Positions 27,510 through 37,831 of a DNA stretch of 64,000 bases are shown one piece after another. The translations under genes and the position numbers were made by a program. The notes under the pieces are model-generated. The model was not told where the DNA came from. It worked only from the letters and a program-made list of their open reading frames with translations, and searched no databases. Within the stretch, counting starts at the first letter, position 1. Every line of letters begins with the position of its first letter. Origin of the DNA: Shouchella clausii (GTDB lineage: Bacteria > Bacillota > Bacilli > Bacillales > Bacillaceae_D); contig NZ_BCXJ01000006.1 of the NCBI RefSeq assembly GCF_001598215.1, positions 62,001-126,000 on the forward strand, given 5' to 3'.

Positions 27510-28508
27510 TCAACCCTTGACTTTGCCCTTCGTGAAAATGCTCTTTTGTGTCAGACGGTTAATGAAACCGCTGCCTTTGCGATAGGCTTCAATATTCTGA
27601 TAAACATACTCCAATGCACGCTCTTCCCTATCAGGCAGCCGTGGCGTAATATGGGGTGTAATGAGAACGTTTTCCATATCCCAAAGGGGGCTCTCCTTCG
27701 GTAGAGGCTCCACTTCAAAGGTATCCAAGCCCGCCCCGGCAATCTTTCCACGTTGCAACGCCTCAATCATTACAGGTTCATCGATCAGTTCCCCTCTGCC
27801 CATATTGATGACAAAAGCTGACGGCTTCATCCAGTCAAATTCTTTCTTCCCTAACGTGTGCCATGTTTGATCATTTAGTTCCGTACACAACACAACATAA
27901 TCAGAGGCTTCCAGAAGCGGTCGTAGGCTGTCCTGACGGTCAGTGGAATACACGACGTCAACATTCTCAGGCACTTCAGTAGAGCGCCTCCACCCTAGTA
28001 CCTTCATGTCAAACATTTTTGCCAACCTTGCCACCTCACGTCCTGTCTTTCCGAGACCTAGGATACCGATCGTTTTTCCGTACATCCCTGTTTTATAAAA
28101 GTACTCTCTTGTTGCTGCCCACCGGTGCTCTGCTTTCGCTTTCATAAGCATCGGAAGGTCATATGTCAATGCAAGCATAAACATCAGTATATGTTCTGCA
28201 AGGGCAGGGGCAGAACGCCCTGATGAACTTGTTAAAATGATCCCGCGCTCAAAAACTTCAGGTTTTGCAGATTTGTCTAAGCCTGCACGGCAGCAGTGAA
28301 TCCAGCGCAAATTAGGACCAGTGAGGATTAGATCATCTACGTCACTATTTAGAATGGCAACATCCACTTTCTCGATGGCTTTGGCTATCGTCTCCGTATC
28401 ATCCGGTTTACAAAACACCACTTCCGCTGGTTCGAGCGCCTTGCGAAGCTGTTCCTGATTTTCCGGTGTGAGATACGTCGTCACAAGCGCAGAATCGATT
28501 TCTGGCAC
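27510..28508 (-). CDS. D-2-hydroxyacid dehydrogenase, glyoxylate/hydroxypyruvate reductase type (332 aa)
   Basis: NAD(P)-binding Rossmann domain with GILGLGKTGREVARLA (about 150-165), the catalytic arginine in NMGRGELID, glutamate in LDTFEVEPLP and histidine in ITPHITP, the complete active-site set of the family. GhrB/GyaR-like enzymes reduce glyoxylate to glycolate or hydroxypyruvate to D-glycerate. That would link the sugar-acid genes to the glycolate operon beyond the IclR gene. Start GTG at 28508 with GGGAGG ten bases upstream. A cre-like site lies 136 bp upstream. The exact substrate is not determinable. Confidence 0.87.
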   Translation of the reverse strand: MPEIDSALVTTYLTPENQEQLRKALEPAEVVFCKPDDTETIAKAIEKVDVAILNSDVDDLILTGPNLRWIHCCRAGLDKSAKPEVFERGIILTSSSGRSAPALAEHILMFMLALTYDLPMLMKAKAEHRWAATREYFYKTGMYGKTIGILGLGKTGREVARLAKMFDMKVLGWRRSTEVPENVDVVYSTDRQDSLRPLLEASDYVVLCTELNDQTWHTLGKKEFDWMKPSAFVINMGRGELIDEPVMIEALQRGKIAGAGLDTFEVEPLPKESPLWDMENVLITPHITPRLPDREERALEYVYQNIEAYRKGSGFINRLTQKSIFTKGKVKG

Positions 28509-28643
28509 GGAACAATTACCTCCCTTAGTTATTCGACTTTAGCATCGAAGCTTTTATTACTGCTCTAGACATTCTTTCGAGCCATCTCATTATTAGTGCC
28601 GAATGTGCTTATTGCACGTTCTTTTAACGAAATCAACCCCATT

Positions 28644-28657
28644 GGTAAGCGTTTACA
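28644..28657. promoter_or_regulatory. cre-like site upstream of 2-hydroxyacid dehydrogenase
   Basis: GGTAAGCGTTTACA fits the CcpA consensus at all but the first base. Confidence 0.6.
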
Positions 28658-29225
28658 AAAACGACTGATCTTCATTTTTAGTCGCTTCTCCTTTCTAATT
28701 ATTACTCCCCTTTGAGAATCCTTTATTATTCTTGGATTTTCTCTTTGATTATAAAATGCGAAAAAAATTCTAACAATAAAATTCTTGCTGTAATGGTAAT
28801 AATGTTGTCTATTTTACAAAACAGAACAACATTTTTATCTTATTATCCATTATTTTATCAGTGACAGCACCCTTTTTGTTCATCATAATAAATACTGTTC
28901 ACTATTTACCGATTATAAAATCATTGCCCAGCTTTAAACATCCATCCATATGCCTGAATGTACGTTCAAAGAAATGGCAACTAAACCGATTCTCCGAAAT
29001 TCCCAGCATCGTTAGGCATACTCGTCATACAACGTTCTTCAGTGGCGTATTCTAAGAAACTCAAGGGAGGCATTGTTCCTGTGGTGATATAGATAAACGT
29101 TAGAGCTCCTTTCTATTTGGAGTGTGTTCTCGTTCGAAGTTGGATCAGCGCGCTCCTGTCATAATCAGGAGTACCCCGTTCCGCTTTTTGTTTGACGGAC
29201 TATCATCTAAAATGGTACGATCATA

Positions 29226-29247
29226 ATTGTTCATAATACCGAACAAT
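29226..29247. promoter_or_regulatory. Putative IclR operator
   Basis: Perfect 7-bp arms ATTGTTC and GAACAAT with an 8-base spacer, 29 bp upstream of the IclR gene. A related GTTC-N8-GAACAA sequence occurs at 39393-39410 in the glc promoter region. Likely autoregulatory site. Confidence 0.5.
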
Positions 29248-29275
29248 ATGCTGTTTTAGGAAGTGAATTTATAAA

Positions 29276-30022
29276 ATGGAGCAAAAATATAATGTGCCTG
29301 CCTTAGATCGAGCGAATGCTGTACTGAATGTTCTAAGAGACGAGCCATACAGATGGAAGCTATCCGATTTGTCGAAAATGATCGGAATTAGCAAAAGCAC
29401 GCTACACTCGCTGTTGGTTACAATGGAGCGCCTGCAATGGGTGAGTCGTGATCGCAATGAGACATACGCTATTGGGAGCGCTATTGGACGTTTTGGGAGT
29501 GCTTTCTTCCGGCAGTTCGATCTGACTGAAGATTTTCGACGCTTGGCGGAGCCGGTGATGCGCAATCTTCAAGAATCGATCCAATTAGCAGTGCTTGAAG
29601 GCAGTGACGTCCAATATTTAGCTAAAGTAGAAGCCCCCAGTCCGGTCCAGATGGTTTCAGGTCCTGGTGTCCGCTTCCCTGCACATGCAACTGGTCTAGG
29701 AAAAGCTTTAATGGCCGACATGAGCGAACAACAAATATGCAACTTATATCCAGAAGAATCACTTCCTAAAATTACCGTTCATACGATCGGCTCCCGAGAA
29801 GCTTTGATTCAAGAGCTTAAGAACGTACGGAAAGCGGGATATGCAATGGATATTCAAGAGGGCGTTATGGGCTTTTGCTGTACGGCCGCGCCAATACGTA
29901 AAGCGAACGGCGAAATCGCAGCCGCCATCAGTTGTTCCATGCCCATTCACCATTGGGAGGGGAAGAAAGAGCGTGCCTTGGAAGAAATGATCCAACTTGC
30001 CCAGCGCCTTTCTCACATTTAA
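29276..30022 (+). CDS. IclR-family transcriptional regulator (248 aa)
   Basis: N-terminal winged helix (about 8-70; LSDLSKMIGISKSTLHSLL) and a C-terminal IclR effector domain (about 80-245) with FPAHATGLGKALMA and the cysteine-containing GFCCTAAPIRKANGEI. Family members sense small organic acids and control glyoxylate, allantoin or sugar-acid genes. The gene is divergent from the 2-hydroxyacid dehydrogenase gene and convergent with the glycolate operon. The ribosome site (AGGAAGTG) is unusually far, about 14 bases, from the ATG, but the protein start agrees with the family. Confidence 0.88.
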   Translation: MEQKYNVPALDRANAVLNVLRDEPYRWKLSDLSKMIGISKSTLHSLLVTMERLQWVSRDRNETYAIGSAIGRFGSAFFRQFDLTEDFRRLAEPVMRNLQESIQLAVLEGSDVQYLAKVEAPSPVQMVSGPGVRFPAHATGLGKALMADMSEQQICNLYPEESLPKITVHTIGSREALIQELKNVRKAGYAMDIQEGVMGFCCTAAPIRKANGEIAAAISCSMPIHHWEGKKERALEEMIQLAQRLSHI

Positions 30023-30501
30023 TCATTAAAACCCACAAAGAAATTAGAACGCTTTTCCTCTGGACGGGCACGTTTGCTCTCCATCTCCTTGTTGGTGAAA
30101 CCACTAGGCAAAGGGCCGCTTATCTGAGTTCTGACAGGTATGTACGGCCCCATTCACTCCAATGCTGTATTTGCTCTCCCCTTGACCGGATGTTTTTCCT
30201 TCAGCAATGTCCGCATCTTTCTTGTTGCCACCAGCCGAATCCTCGATTCTTTGTCTGCTTGTTGGTCGCCTCCTATTGGCAACTCCCGCAAAAAGTCGAT
30301 ATCAGAATCGTTGTCCTGTCTGTCTCTATCGGGCCAATCATTCGCAATCACGCCCCTAACCTGTTTACATATTGCTGTATGGATCGCAGTCATTTTGTTT
30401 TAAAGCGTCTACATTTGAGGAAAGATGAAAAACAGCCTTGTTCCGACATGTTCAAGTTTCGGAGCAAGGCTACGTGGTTTCAAGTTAGTTGCCGCTTTGT
30501 C
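30023..30501. other. Intergenic stretch between convergent IclR and malic enzyme genes
   Basis: 479 bp. It holds the malic enzyme terminator at 30434-30471. A 79-codon minus-strand frame at 30154-30393 has no ribosome site, lies beyond that terminator and has no recognisable family; I do not call it a gene. Confidence 0.5.
30434..30471 (-). terminator. Terminator of the glycolate operon
   Basis: 13-bp stem (AGCCTTGTTCCGA / TTCGGAGCAAGGCT, one G-T pair), followed on the minus strand by GTTTTTC. It lies 31 bp after the malic enzyme stop codon. Confidence 0.8.
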
Positions 30502-31923
30502 CTACTCTTTTGGGATTTTCCGAGCGACATTGGTCTCAATAGCTGCGCGAATCACAGCTTCGCTAACGGCTTTAACTACTTTTTGATTAAATACGGTAGG
30601 GATAATATAATGTGAACTTAGCTCCTCTTCTGAAATAATAGAAGCGATCGCCTGCGCACTGGCAAGCTTCATTTCTTCATTAATGACACTGGCCTGGCAG
30701 TCCAGCGCCCCTCGAAATATGCCTGGAAAGCAGAGGACGTTGTTAATCTGGTTCGGATAATCCGACCGACCTGTTGCCACAACAGCAGCAATGTCTTCTA
30801 TTTCTTCAGGCGTAATCTCAGGGGTCGGATTCGCCATGGCAAAAATAATCGGGTCTGGATTCATGAGCTGGATGTCTTCTCGCTTCAAAGTCCCTCCTGA
30901 GGATAAACCAATAAAGACATCGGCCTCTCTCAGGACGTCGCGAACCGTTCCCGTTATTCCGTAAGGATTGGTATTATCTGCAAACCATCGCTTCATCTCG
31001 TTGTCGCCACATTCGCGCTGCTTGGATAATACGCCAGTTCGGTCTACGCCGATTATGTTTTTCACACCTGCATACAGCAGCAATTTGGTGCAAGCGATCC
31101 CAGCAGCGCCTACACCTGCGACCACGACCTTAATTTTATCGATGGATTTGCCTGTTAATTTTAATGCGTTGATCAGCCCTGCATACATGACAACGGCGGT
31201 TCCATGCTGATCGTCATGAAACACAGGGATATCCAATTCCTCGCGGAGACGCCTCTCAATGTCAAAACATCTAGGCGATGAGATATCTTCGAGGTTAATC
31301 CCTCCAAAAACAGGGGCAATATGCTTTATCGTTTGAATCATTTCCTCCGTATCCTGTGTGTCTAAGCAAATGGGAAAAGAGTCTACATCGGCAAATTGCT
31401 TGAACAATACAGATTTGCCCTCCATGACGGGCATTGCCGCTTTAGGACCGATATTCCCAAGTCCTAAGACAGCACTCCCGTCAGAGATTACTGCGACTGT
31501 ATTCCGCTTTATCGTTAAGGCGTGAACCTTGTCTGGCTCCTCATGAATCGCCATACACACTCGCGCTACATCAGGCGTATACACCCTTGATAAGTCATCA
31601 CGATTTTGAACTGGGTTTTTTGGCTCCGTCCTTAGCTTGCCGCCAAGATGGAGCAAAAACGTGCGGTCAGAGACATGAACCAAACGAACGCCCTTTGTAC
31701 CATTGATTGTCTCGACGATTGCTTCTACACTGCCTGTATCCTCAACATTTACTGTTACATCACGAACAACATGAGTTGAACTGGAACTGGCGATATCCAT
31801 CCCTACAATATTTCCTCCAGCCATTACAATGCGCGTGACCAGTTCACTAAATTGAATACGGTCTTGGCTCATCTCTAATCTGAAGATGACATTTTTTCCA
31901 CTTAGAGCCTGCCTAACTTGCAT
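30502..31923 (-). CDS. NAD-dependent malic enzyme with N-terminal ACT domain (473 aa)
   Basis: Residues about 10-90 form an ACT-like regulatory domain. Then come the malic domain (VYTPDVARVCMAIHEEP; VISDGSAVLGLGNIGPKAAM; HDDQHGTAVV) and the NAD-binding domain (VVAGVGAAGIACTKLLLYAG; AMANPTPEI). It converts malate to pyruvate and CO2 and is the last gene of the apparent glc operon, after malate synthase. Together they would turn glycolate plus acetyl-CoA into pyruvate. The ACT domain suggests control by a small ligand such as an amino acid. GGAGG precedes the ATG. Confidence 0.92.
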   Translation of the reverse strand: MQVRQALSGKNVIFRLEMSQDRIQFSELVTRIVMAGGNIVGMDIASSSSTHVVRDVTVNVEDTGSVEAIVETINGTKGVRLVHVSDRTFLLHLGGKLRTEPKNPVQNRDDLSRVYTPDVARVCMAIHEEPDKVHALTIKRNTVAVISDGSAVLGLGNIGPKAAMPVMEGKSVLFKQFADVDSFPICLDTQDTEEMIQTIKHIAPVFGGINLEDISSPRCFDIERRLREELDIPVFHDDQHGTAVVMYAGLINALKLTGKSIDKIKVVVAGVGAAGIACTKLLLYAGVKNIIGVDRTGVLSKQRECGDNEMKRWFADNTNPYGITGTVRDVLREADVFIGLSSGGTLKREDIQLMNPDPIIFAMANPTPEITPEEIEDIAAVVATGRSDYPNQINNVLCFPGIFRGALDCQASVINEEMKLASAQAIASIISEEELSSHYIIPTVFNQKVVKAVSEAVIRAAIETNVARKIPKE

Positions 31924-31994
31924 AGAGCCCCCTCCTACCTTGTCTCATTTTAAGACTTTCCCAAACAGCACAAACGCAATGATTGACAGCTTAT

Positions 31995-32759
31995 TTATGA
32001 TAACTGGTCTACAAATATATTCTTCAGCTTTCCAATTCCTTGAATCTCACACTCTATCACATTCCCTGCTCCTACTAGTTCTGCTCCAAGTGGGCTGCCT
32101 GTCAGAATGACGTCTCCTGGCTTCAACGTCATAACGCGGGACAAATAAGCGATCATTTCACGAAGGGGTACAATCATTAATTCCGTACCACTGTTTTGCT
32201 TCTCTTCCCCATTCAAGCGCGCTTCTACTCGGACGGTATCGGGATTCAATTCCGTTTCGATAACGGGTCCCAGTGGTGTAAACGTATCGAATGATTTACC
32301 GATCATCCAATGGCCAGCTTCATGAAAATATTGCGGTGCTGTTACGTCATTGCCAATGGTATAGCCAAAAACGTAGTCCAACACGTCTGCCTCGTCAATA
32401 TTTTTCGCTTCCTTCCCGATCACGACTGCTAATTCAGATTCAAACTTTACCTGCTCGTTAGAGCCTGGGATCACGACAGGATCCTCAGGCCCAATGACAG
32501 AAGAAGTTGGCTTAAAGAAAAATACGGGGATATCAGGCAATGTGTCAGGACGCTCTTCAACTTTAGCGACATAGTTAGCACCAATTCCAATTATTTGGTT
32601 TGGCACAAGCGGAGCAAGCCATTTTACATCCTGTGCTGCATACGTTTCGCCTGTAAAACGCCACTCAGCGAACAAATCGCCTTGGATGGCTTTAATCGTA
32701 TCGTGTTCAAGAACTCCTTGGCTTGTCTTTGTATTTACGGTAAATCGTACAAATTTCAT
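31995..32759 (-). CDS. Fumarylacetoacetate hydrolase family protein (254 aa)
   Basis: FAH-fold enzyme: the metal-binding carboxylates are in KFESELAVVIG and GYTIGNDVTA, and TPLGPVIETE and VILTGSPLGAELV are family blocks near the C-terminus. Family members cleave or decarboxylate 2-oxo acids (fumarylpyruvate, acylpyruvates, oxaloacetate). Within this operon an oxaloacetate decarboxylase or tautomerase role is plausible but only inferred. AAAGGAG lies nine bases before the ATG. It is 24 bp from the malate synthase stop. Confidence 0.85.
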   Translation of the reverse strand: MKFVRFTVNTKTSQGVLEHDTIKAIQGDLFAEWRFTGETYAAQDVKWLAPLVPNQIIGIGANYVAKVEERPDTLPDIPVFFFKPTSSVIGPEDPVVIPGSNEQVKFESELAVVIGKEAKNIDEADVLDYVFGYTIGNDVTAPQYFHEAGHWMIGKSFDTFTPLGPVIETELNPDTVRVEARLNGEEKQNSGTELMIVPLREMIAYLSRVMTLKPGDVILTGSPLGAELVGAGNVIECEIQGIGKLKNIFVDQLS

Positions 32760-32783
32760 GGATGGCCACTCCTTTTGAATCGC

Positions 32784-34967
32784 TTATTTTCTCGTCATCA
32801 CACTGGCTTTCGTTTTGGCTTCTTTCCGGCGCCGATGAAGAATCGGCTCTGTATAACCGCTCGGTTGGCGGTAGCCTTCGAACACCAGATCGCATGCCGC
32901 TTGGAAAGCAACAGAGTTTTCATAGTCCGGCGCCATAGGAACGTATTCAGGATCGCCTGCGTTTTGCTGATCCACCACCTTGGCCATGCGTTTCAACGTT
33001 TCAAGCACTTGCTCCTTCGTGCAGATGCCGTGATGGAGCCAATTCGCCATATGCTGACTGGAGATACGCAGTGTCGCACGGTCCTCCATTAGCGCAACGT
33101 TGTTGATATCAGGCACCTTGGAGCAACCGATCCCCATTTCTACCCAACGGACGACGTATCCAAGAATGCCTTGCGCATTATTATCGAGCTCTTCCTGGAT
33201 TTCTTGTGGACTCCAATTTGGCGCTTCAGCCACTGGAATCTGCAAAATTTCATCTCTATAGTCGATTTGCTCAGCCGCAATCTCTTGCTGAACAGCTTTT
33301 ACATTGATTTGGTGATAATGAATGGCGTGCAAAACGGCAGCGGTTGGTGAAGGCACCCAGGCTGTATTGCCACCGGCCTGAAGCTGACCACCTTTTTGTT
33401 GAAGCATATCGGCCATTCGATCAGGCATGGCCCACATGCCCTTGCCAATTTGCGCTTTTCCCCTCAATCCAGCTGCGAGGCCAACCGCTACATTGGCTTG
33501 CTCGTAGCCATTGAGCCAAGCGGAAGATTTCATATCCTGCTTGCGAATCATTGGACCAGCTTCCATAGACGTATGAATTTCGTCACCAGTGCGGTCCAGG
33601 AAGCCTGTATTGATGAATACCACTCGTTCCTTTACCGCATGTATGCAATTTTTAAGGTTAAGTGATGTGCGGCGCTCTTCATCCATTACACCGATCTTAA
33701 GGGTATTGCGAGTAAGGCCGATGATATCTTCAACACGGTTAAATAGTTCATTGGCAAATGCCACTTCTTCAGAACCGTGCATTTTTGGTTTTACAATATA
33801 AATAGAACCCTTTTGTGAGTTTCGATAGTCTCCATTGCCCAATAGGGAGTGCTTGCCGATTAGACCGGTAACGATACAATCAAGGAAGCCTTCTGGCACC
33901 TCTTGACCATCTTCATCTAGCACCGCATTCGTGGTCATTAAGTGGCCAACATTACGGACGAACAGTAACGAACGACCGGATAAATTGATAGAGCTTCCGT
34001 CTGGGGAAATATACGCTCGGTTGGGATTCAATGTTCGATTGATCGTCCGGTCCCCCTTAACGAATGTAGATGTCAAGTCGCCTTTCATTAATCCTAGCCA
34101 GTTATCGTAAACAAGCACCTTGTCTTCGGCATCAACTGCCGTTACAGAGTCCTCACAGTCCATAATCGTCGTAATGGCAGCCTCTAGCACAATATCCTTT
34201 ACGTTTGCTGGATCGGTTTGCCCAATAGGATGTGTGGCATCGATTTGAACCTCTAAGTGAAGGCCATGGTGTACGAATAACAGAGCGGATGGCGCTGCCA
34301 TATCGCCTTGATACCCGGTAAACTGGGTACGGTCCTTCAAACCTGTTGTCGTTCCGTCGTTTAGCTTTACTGCTAAAGCGCCGTCAACGATGCTATAGCG
34401 CACGACATTGTTATGGGAACCTTGGTTCAAAGGTACCGTCTTATCTAGAAATTGCTTCGCAAATGCAATCACTTTTGCTCCTCTAGCTGGGTTGTACCCA
34501 TTTCCTTTGTCGGCACCGGCTTCTTCGCTAATCGCATCTGTTCCATACAAAGCATCATATAGACTTCCCCAGCGGGCATTCGCCGCATTAATGGCAAAGC
34601 GTGCGTTGTTCACTGGAACCACAAGCTGCGGTCCAGCTTGAAATGCAATCTCGTCATCCACATCTTGGGTTGTGATTTGAAAATCATCCACCTCAGGCTC
34701 CAAATAGCCAATCTCTTTCAAAAATGCTTTGTAGTCTTGAAAGCGATACGGTTTATTCGCTCTATGCCAGGCATGTATCTGGTCTTGAATGCGGTCGCGC
34801 TTCGCTAATAAAGCTTTGTTAATAGGAACAAGGTCTTTAACGAGACTGGCAAAGCCAGACCAGAATTCGTTCTTCGTCACGCCGCTGTCTGGAATCACCT
34901 TTGTATTGATAAATTCATAAAGGACCTGCGCAATCTGCAAATTGCCATTTTTTACGTAGTTTGTCAT
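32784..34967 (-). CDS. glcB: Malate synthase G (727 aa)
   Basis: Full-length monomeric G-type malate synthase, condensing glyoxylate with acetyl-CoA to malate. Seen: [14 protein letters not shown] around the substrate magnesium region, the arginine in [35 protein letters not shown], and [15 protein letters not shown], then a helical C-terminal plug ending in LHRRRKEAK. The start is the ATG at 34967 after AGGAGAGG, 17 bp past the glcD stop; the upstream in-frame codon at 35006 lies inside glcD. Part of glcE-glcF-glcD-glcB. Confidence 0.96.
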   Translation of the reverse strand: MTNYVKNGNLQIAQVLYEFINTKVIPDSGVTKNEFWSGFASLVKDLVPINKALLAKRDRIQDQIHAWHRANKPYRFQDYKAFLKEIGYLEPEVDDFQITTQDVDDEIAFQAGPQLVVPVNNARFAINAANARWGSLYDALYGTDAISEEAGADKGNGYNPARGAKVIAFAKQFLDKTVPLNQGSHNNVVRYSIVDGALAVKLNDGTTTGLKDRTQFTGYQGDMAAPSALLFVHHGLHLEVQIDATHPIGQTDPANVKDIVLEAAITTIMDCEDSVTAVDAEDKVLVYDNWLGLMKGDLTSTFVKGDRTINRTLNPNRAYISPDGSSINLSGRSLLFVRNVGHLMTTNAVLDEDGQEVPEGFLDCIVTGLIGKHSLLGNGDYRNSQKGSIYIVKPKMHGSEEVAFANELFNRVEDIIGLTRNTLKIGVMDEERRTSLNLKNCIHAVKERVVFINTGFLDRTGDEIHTSMEAGPMIRKQDMKSSAWLNGYEQANVAVGLAAGLRGKAQIGKGMWAMPDRMADMLQQKGGQLQAGGNTAWVPSPTAAVLHAIHYHQINVKAVQQEIAAEQIDYRDEILQIPVAEAPNWSPQEIQEELDNNAQGILGYVVRWVEMGIGCSKVPDINNVALMEDRATLRISSQHMANWLHHGICTKEQVLETLKRMAKVVDQQNAGDPEYVPMAPDYENSVAFQAACDLVFEGYRQPSGYTEPILHRRRKEAKTKASVMTRK

Positions 34968-34983
34968 TTCAACCTCTCCTTTA

Positions 34984-36447
34984 TTAGGCTTGCTTCGCCG
35001 AAGCAACTTCTTTCATATTTTTTTTGACCTCTACACAACGCCCTGGGCTTGGGAACAGCTTCCCGCCATTTAGTAGATTATCTGGGTTAAAAACCTCACG
35101 GATTCGTGTCTGAGCAGCAATTTCCTCTTCGTTGAAAATAAACCGCATTTCTTCCATTTTTTCGATTCCTACGCCATGCTCTCCTGTAATCGATCCGCCG
35201 ACATCGGCACAAGCTTTCAAGCATGCGCTGCCCGCTTCTAACGCTTTTTCTGTCTCCCCTGGAATTCTGGCATCAAACAGCACAAGGGGATGAAGATTGC
35301 CGTCCCCCGCGTGGAAGATGTTGGCGATCCGAAGCCCGAATTGCTCGCTAATTTGATTGATTCGCTCCAGAACCTCGGGTAACTTGCTGCGCGGAATCAC
35401 ACCGTCTTGAACTAAATAATCAGGTGAAATGGCGCCCATCGCCCCGAATCCAGTCTTGCGATTCGCCCACCATCTGGCCCGTTCTTGCTCATTTTCGGCA
35501 ACTTTCACCTCGCGGACATGTCGCCGCTTGCAAATGTCGAGAATCTGATTTATTTGTTCATCGATCCCTGCCGAAATACCATCCACTTCAATGAGTAGAA
35601 GGGCGGCAATGTCTTTGGGATGGCCAACAGGAAACGCAGCCGCTTCTACGCCTTCAATTGCGGTCTTATCCATCATTTCAAGTGCCGCCGGGACAATTCC
35701 GGCAGATACGATATCTGATACGGCATAGCTGCCGTCTGATACTTCATCGAAGTAGGCGAGCACCGTCTGCTTAGCTTCAGGATTCTTCAAAATACGAACC
35801 GTGATTTTGGTGACGATTCCTAATGTTCCTTCAGAGCCTGTTAACAAGCCAAGCAAGTCATACCCTGGCACATCCGCTACCCCTTGACAGTTGATATCGA
35901 TGATGTCGCCATTAGGAAGAACAACCTCTAGTCCGAGAATATGGTTGGTGGTGACGCCATACTTTAAACAATGGGCGCCGCCTGCGTTCTCCGCCACATT
36001 GCCGCCGATCGTACAACAGTATTGACTAGAAGGGTCAGGCGCATAGTAATAGCCTTTATCAGCAATCGTGTTCGTCAATTTCAAGTTGACATAGCCCGGC
36101 TCTACAACCGCACGACGATTTTCCAAATCAACGCTGATTAAACGCTTCATACGAACCATGCTAATAATGACTTCCCCATTGATCGGGATCGCCCCGCCAC
36201 TGAGACCGGTGCCGGCACCTCTGGCAAGAAAAGGAAGATCGTGTGAAGCGCAGTATTTGACGATCTTAGCGACCTCTTCCGTATTTTTCGGGAAGACCAC
36301 TGCTTTGGGCAAATGCTTATGAATCGTAAAGCCGTCACAATCATAAGCAATCAAGTCTTCCTTTAAATAAAGGATCGACTTCCGACCGTCTACAAGCTTC
36401 GCAAGATTGAGAATATGGGGATCGTTTGTTTTCATCTTACGCGCCAC
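34984..36447 (-). CDS. glcD: Glycolate oxidase FAD subunit GlcD (487 aa)
   Basis: FAD-linked oxidase of the PCMH/VAO type: FAD-binding domain (about 40-220) with [17 protein letters not shown] and [13 protein letters not shown], and a C-terminal cap domain with [11 protein letters not shown] and [10 protein letters not shown]. It oxidises glycolate (or D-lactate) to the 2-oxo acid and passes electrons to GlcE/GlcF at the membrane. I start at a GTG at 36447, eight bases after GGAGG, because the GTG at 36456 overlaps that site. Genes on both sides encode its partners. Confidence 0.94.
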   Translation of the reverse strand: MARKMKTNDPHILNLAKLVDGRKSILYLKEDLIAYDCDGFTIHKHLPKAVVFPKNTEEVAKIVKYCASHDLPFLARGAGTGLSGGAIPINGEVIISMVRMKRLISVDLENRRAVVEPGYVNLKLTNTIADKGYYYAPDPSSQYCCTIGGNVAENAGGAHCLKYGVTTNHILGLEVVLPNGDIIDINCQGVADVPGYDLLGLLTGSEGTLGIVTKITVRILKNPEAKQTVLAYFDEVSDGSYAVSDIVSAGIVPAALEMMDKTAIEGVEAAAFPVGHPKDIAALLLIEVDGISAGIDEQINQILDICKRRHVREVKVAENEQERARWWANRKTGFGAMGAISPDYLVQDGVIPRSKLPEVLERINQISEQFGLRIANIFHAGDGNLHPLVLFDARIPGETEKALEAGSACLKACADVGGSITGEHGVGIEKMEEMRFIFNEEEIAAQTRIREVFNPDNLLNGGKLFPSPGRCVEVKKNMKEVASAKQA

Positions 36448-36472
36448 AGCTTTCACCTCCTAAATTGTATTT

Positions 36473-37828
36473 TTATTTATTCAACTGTTCATCGTCTCGC
36501 TTGTACGCCCAATCCAACAGCTGCACCGTATGCACGATCTTTTGGCTTCGCCCATACTTTTGTACGCCAACTGCCATTTGCAGCATACAACCTGGGTTGC
36601 CCATTGAGATCATCTCCACATCTTCCGGCACATTCTCCATTTTCCTTTCCAAGACAGCGCCAGCCATCTCAGGATTGGTAATGTTATAGATTCCAGCGCT
36701 GCCACAGCAACGATCGGCATTCGGCATATGAACGATCTCGACCCCTGGAATATCGAGCAATAGCTCGCGCGGTTCTTGCCGGATTCCTTGGCCATGCGCC
36801 AAGTGGCAAGCATCGTGGTAAGTCAAGCGCGTTTTCATTTCTGACTTCGGCTTTTCATAGCCTGTGTCGTGAAGATACTTCGATATGTCCTGTACTTTAG
36901 CAGAGAATGCCTCAGCTTTTTCATGCCACTCTGGGTCTTCGCGAAACAATTCTGGGTAATCCTTCAGCATGCAGCCGCAGCCAGCAGCATTGACGATGAC
37001 TGTATCTGCGTTTTCGAACGCCTCGATGTTTTGCTTGGCTAATCTTCTGCCAGTCTCCCGATCACCTGCATGAACATGCAAGGCGCCGCAGCATGTTTGC
37101 TGCTTCGGAATGGTGACATTATTTCCGTTGCGCGTCAGCACATGAATTGTAGACTCGTTGATATCGCTGAACATGACATCCATAATACAGCCAGTTAAGA
37201 AAGCGACAGTATGCGTTGCTTCTCCCTTAGCTGGAATGATGGTCTCATTTTTATATTTCTTACGGACAGGAACACCAATATCGGGCATAATCGCTTCCAT
37301 TTCAACAAGGTGCTTTGGCATAACACGAATCAACCCTGTCGCGCGAACAAACTTCTGCACGCCACTCTTCTGATAAACTTTTAACAACCCGCCCAAAGAT
37401 TGCATCCGTTTCGGATGAGGAAACAACCCTTCCAGGAAAAATTTACTCACTAGCCCCTTGACACCTGTTAACGGCATCGCTTGGCGAATTTGTCCTCTTG
37501 CTTCTTCAATCAAGCCGCCTACATCAACATCAGCCGGACAGGCAGTCGTGCATGCACGGCAATCTAAACACTGGTACACCGGATCCATAAACTGTTCATT
37601 CACTTCAAGCTTGCCTTCGGCTACCGACTTGATTAGATGGACACGCCCTCGCGGCGAGTGCTGTTCTTGGCCTGTGATCTCATAGGTGGGGCATGATTCC
37701 AGGCACATCCCGCAGTGTACGCAATCAGCCCATTTATTCTCATCTGGCGCATCATTCCATAAATAATTGCTCTTGCTGTTAGGAGAACAAGGCGGATCCA
37801 TGTTCAACTCGCTTTCTTTCAAACTCAT
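36473..37828 (-). CDS. glcF: Glycolate oxidase iron-sulfur subunit GlcF (451 aa)
   Basis: Two ferredoxin-type [4Fe-4S] motifs near the N-terminus (CVHCGMCLESCP and CLDCRACTTACP, about residues 37-105) followed by two CCG domains with GCIMDVMF, CCGALHVHAG and CCGSAGIYN. This is the electron-transfer subunit that links GlcD/GlcE to quinone. GGGGGGA lies eight bases before the ATG. The start is three bases after the glcE stop, so the two are tightly coupled. Confidence 0.94.
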   Translation of the reverse strand: MSLKESELNMDPPCSPNSKSNYLWNDAPDENKWADCVHCGMCLESCPTYEITGQEQHSPRGRVHLIKSVAEGKLEVNEQFMDPVYQCLDCRACTTACPADVDVGGLIEEARGQIRQAMPLTGVKGLVSKFFLEGLFPHPKRMQSLGGLLKVYQKSGVQKFVRATGLIRVMPKHLVEMEAIMPDIGVPVRKKYKNETIIPAKGEATHTVAFLTGCIMDVMFSDINESTIHVLTRNGNNVTIPKQQTCCGALHVHAGDRETGRRLAKQNIEAFENADTVIVNAAGCGCMLKDYPELFREDPEWHEKAEAFSAKVQDISKYLHDTGYEKPKSEMKTRLTYHDACHLAHGQGIRQEPRELLLDIPGVEIVHMPNADRCCGSAGIYNITNPEMAGAVLERKMENVPEDVEMISMGNPGCMLQMAVGVQKYGRSQKIVHTVQLLDWAYKRDDEQLNK

Positions 37829-37831
37829 GAT

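Larger units (their letters stand above)
28509..29275. other. Divergent regulatory region between 2-hydroxyacid dehydrogenase and IclR genes
   Basis: 767 bp, AT-rich, no credible gene. It holds a cre-like site (28644-28657), an 8-bp inverted repeat AATGTTGT / ACAACATT (28801-28808 and 28826-28833) and the palindrome ATTGTTC-N8-GAACAAT (29226-29247) just before the IclR gene. Confidence 0.5.

Noticed and set aside
30154-30393. 79-codon minus-strand frame downstream of the malic enzyme terminator
   Set aside because: No ribosome site, no recognisable family and an overlapping plus-strand frame of equal length; kept only as a note on the intergenic stretch.
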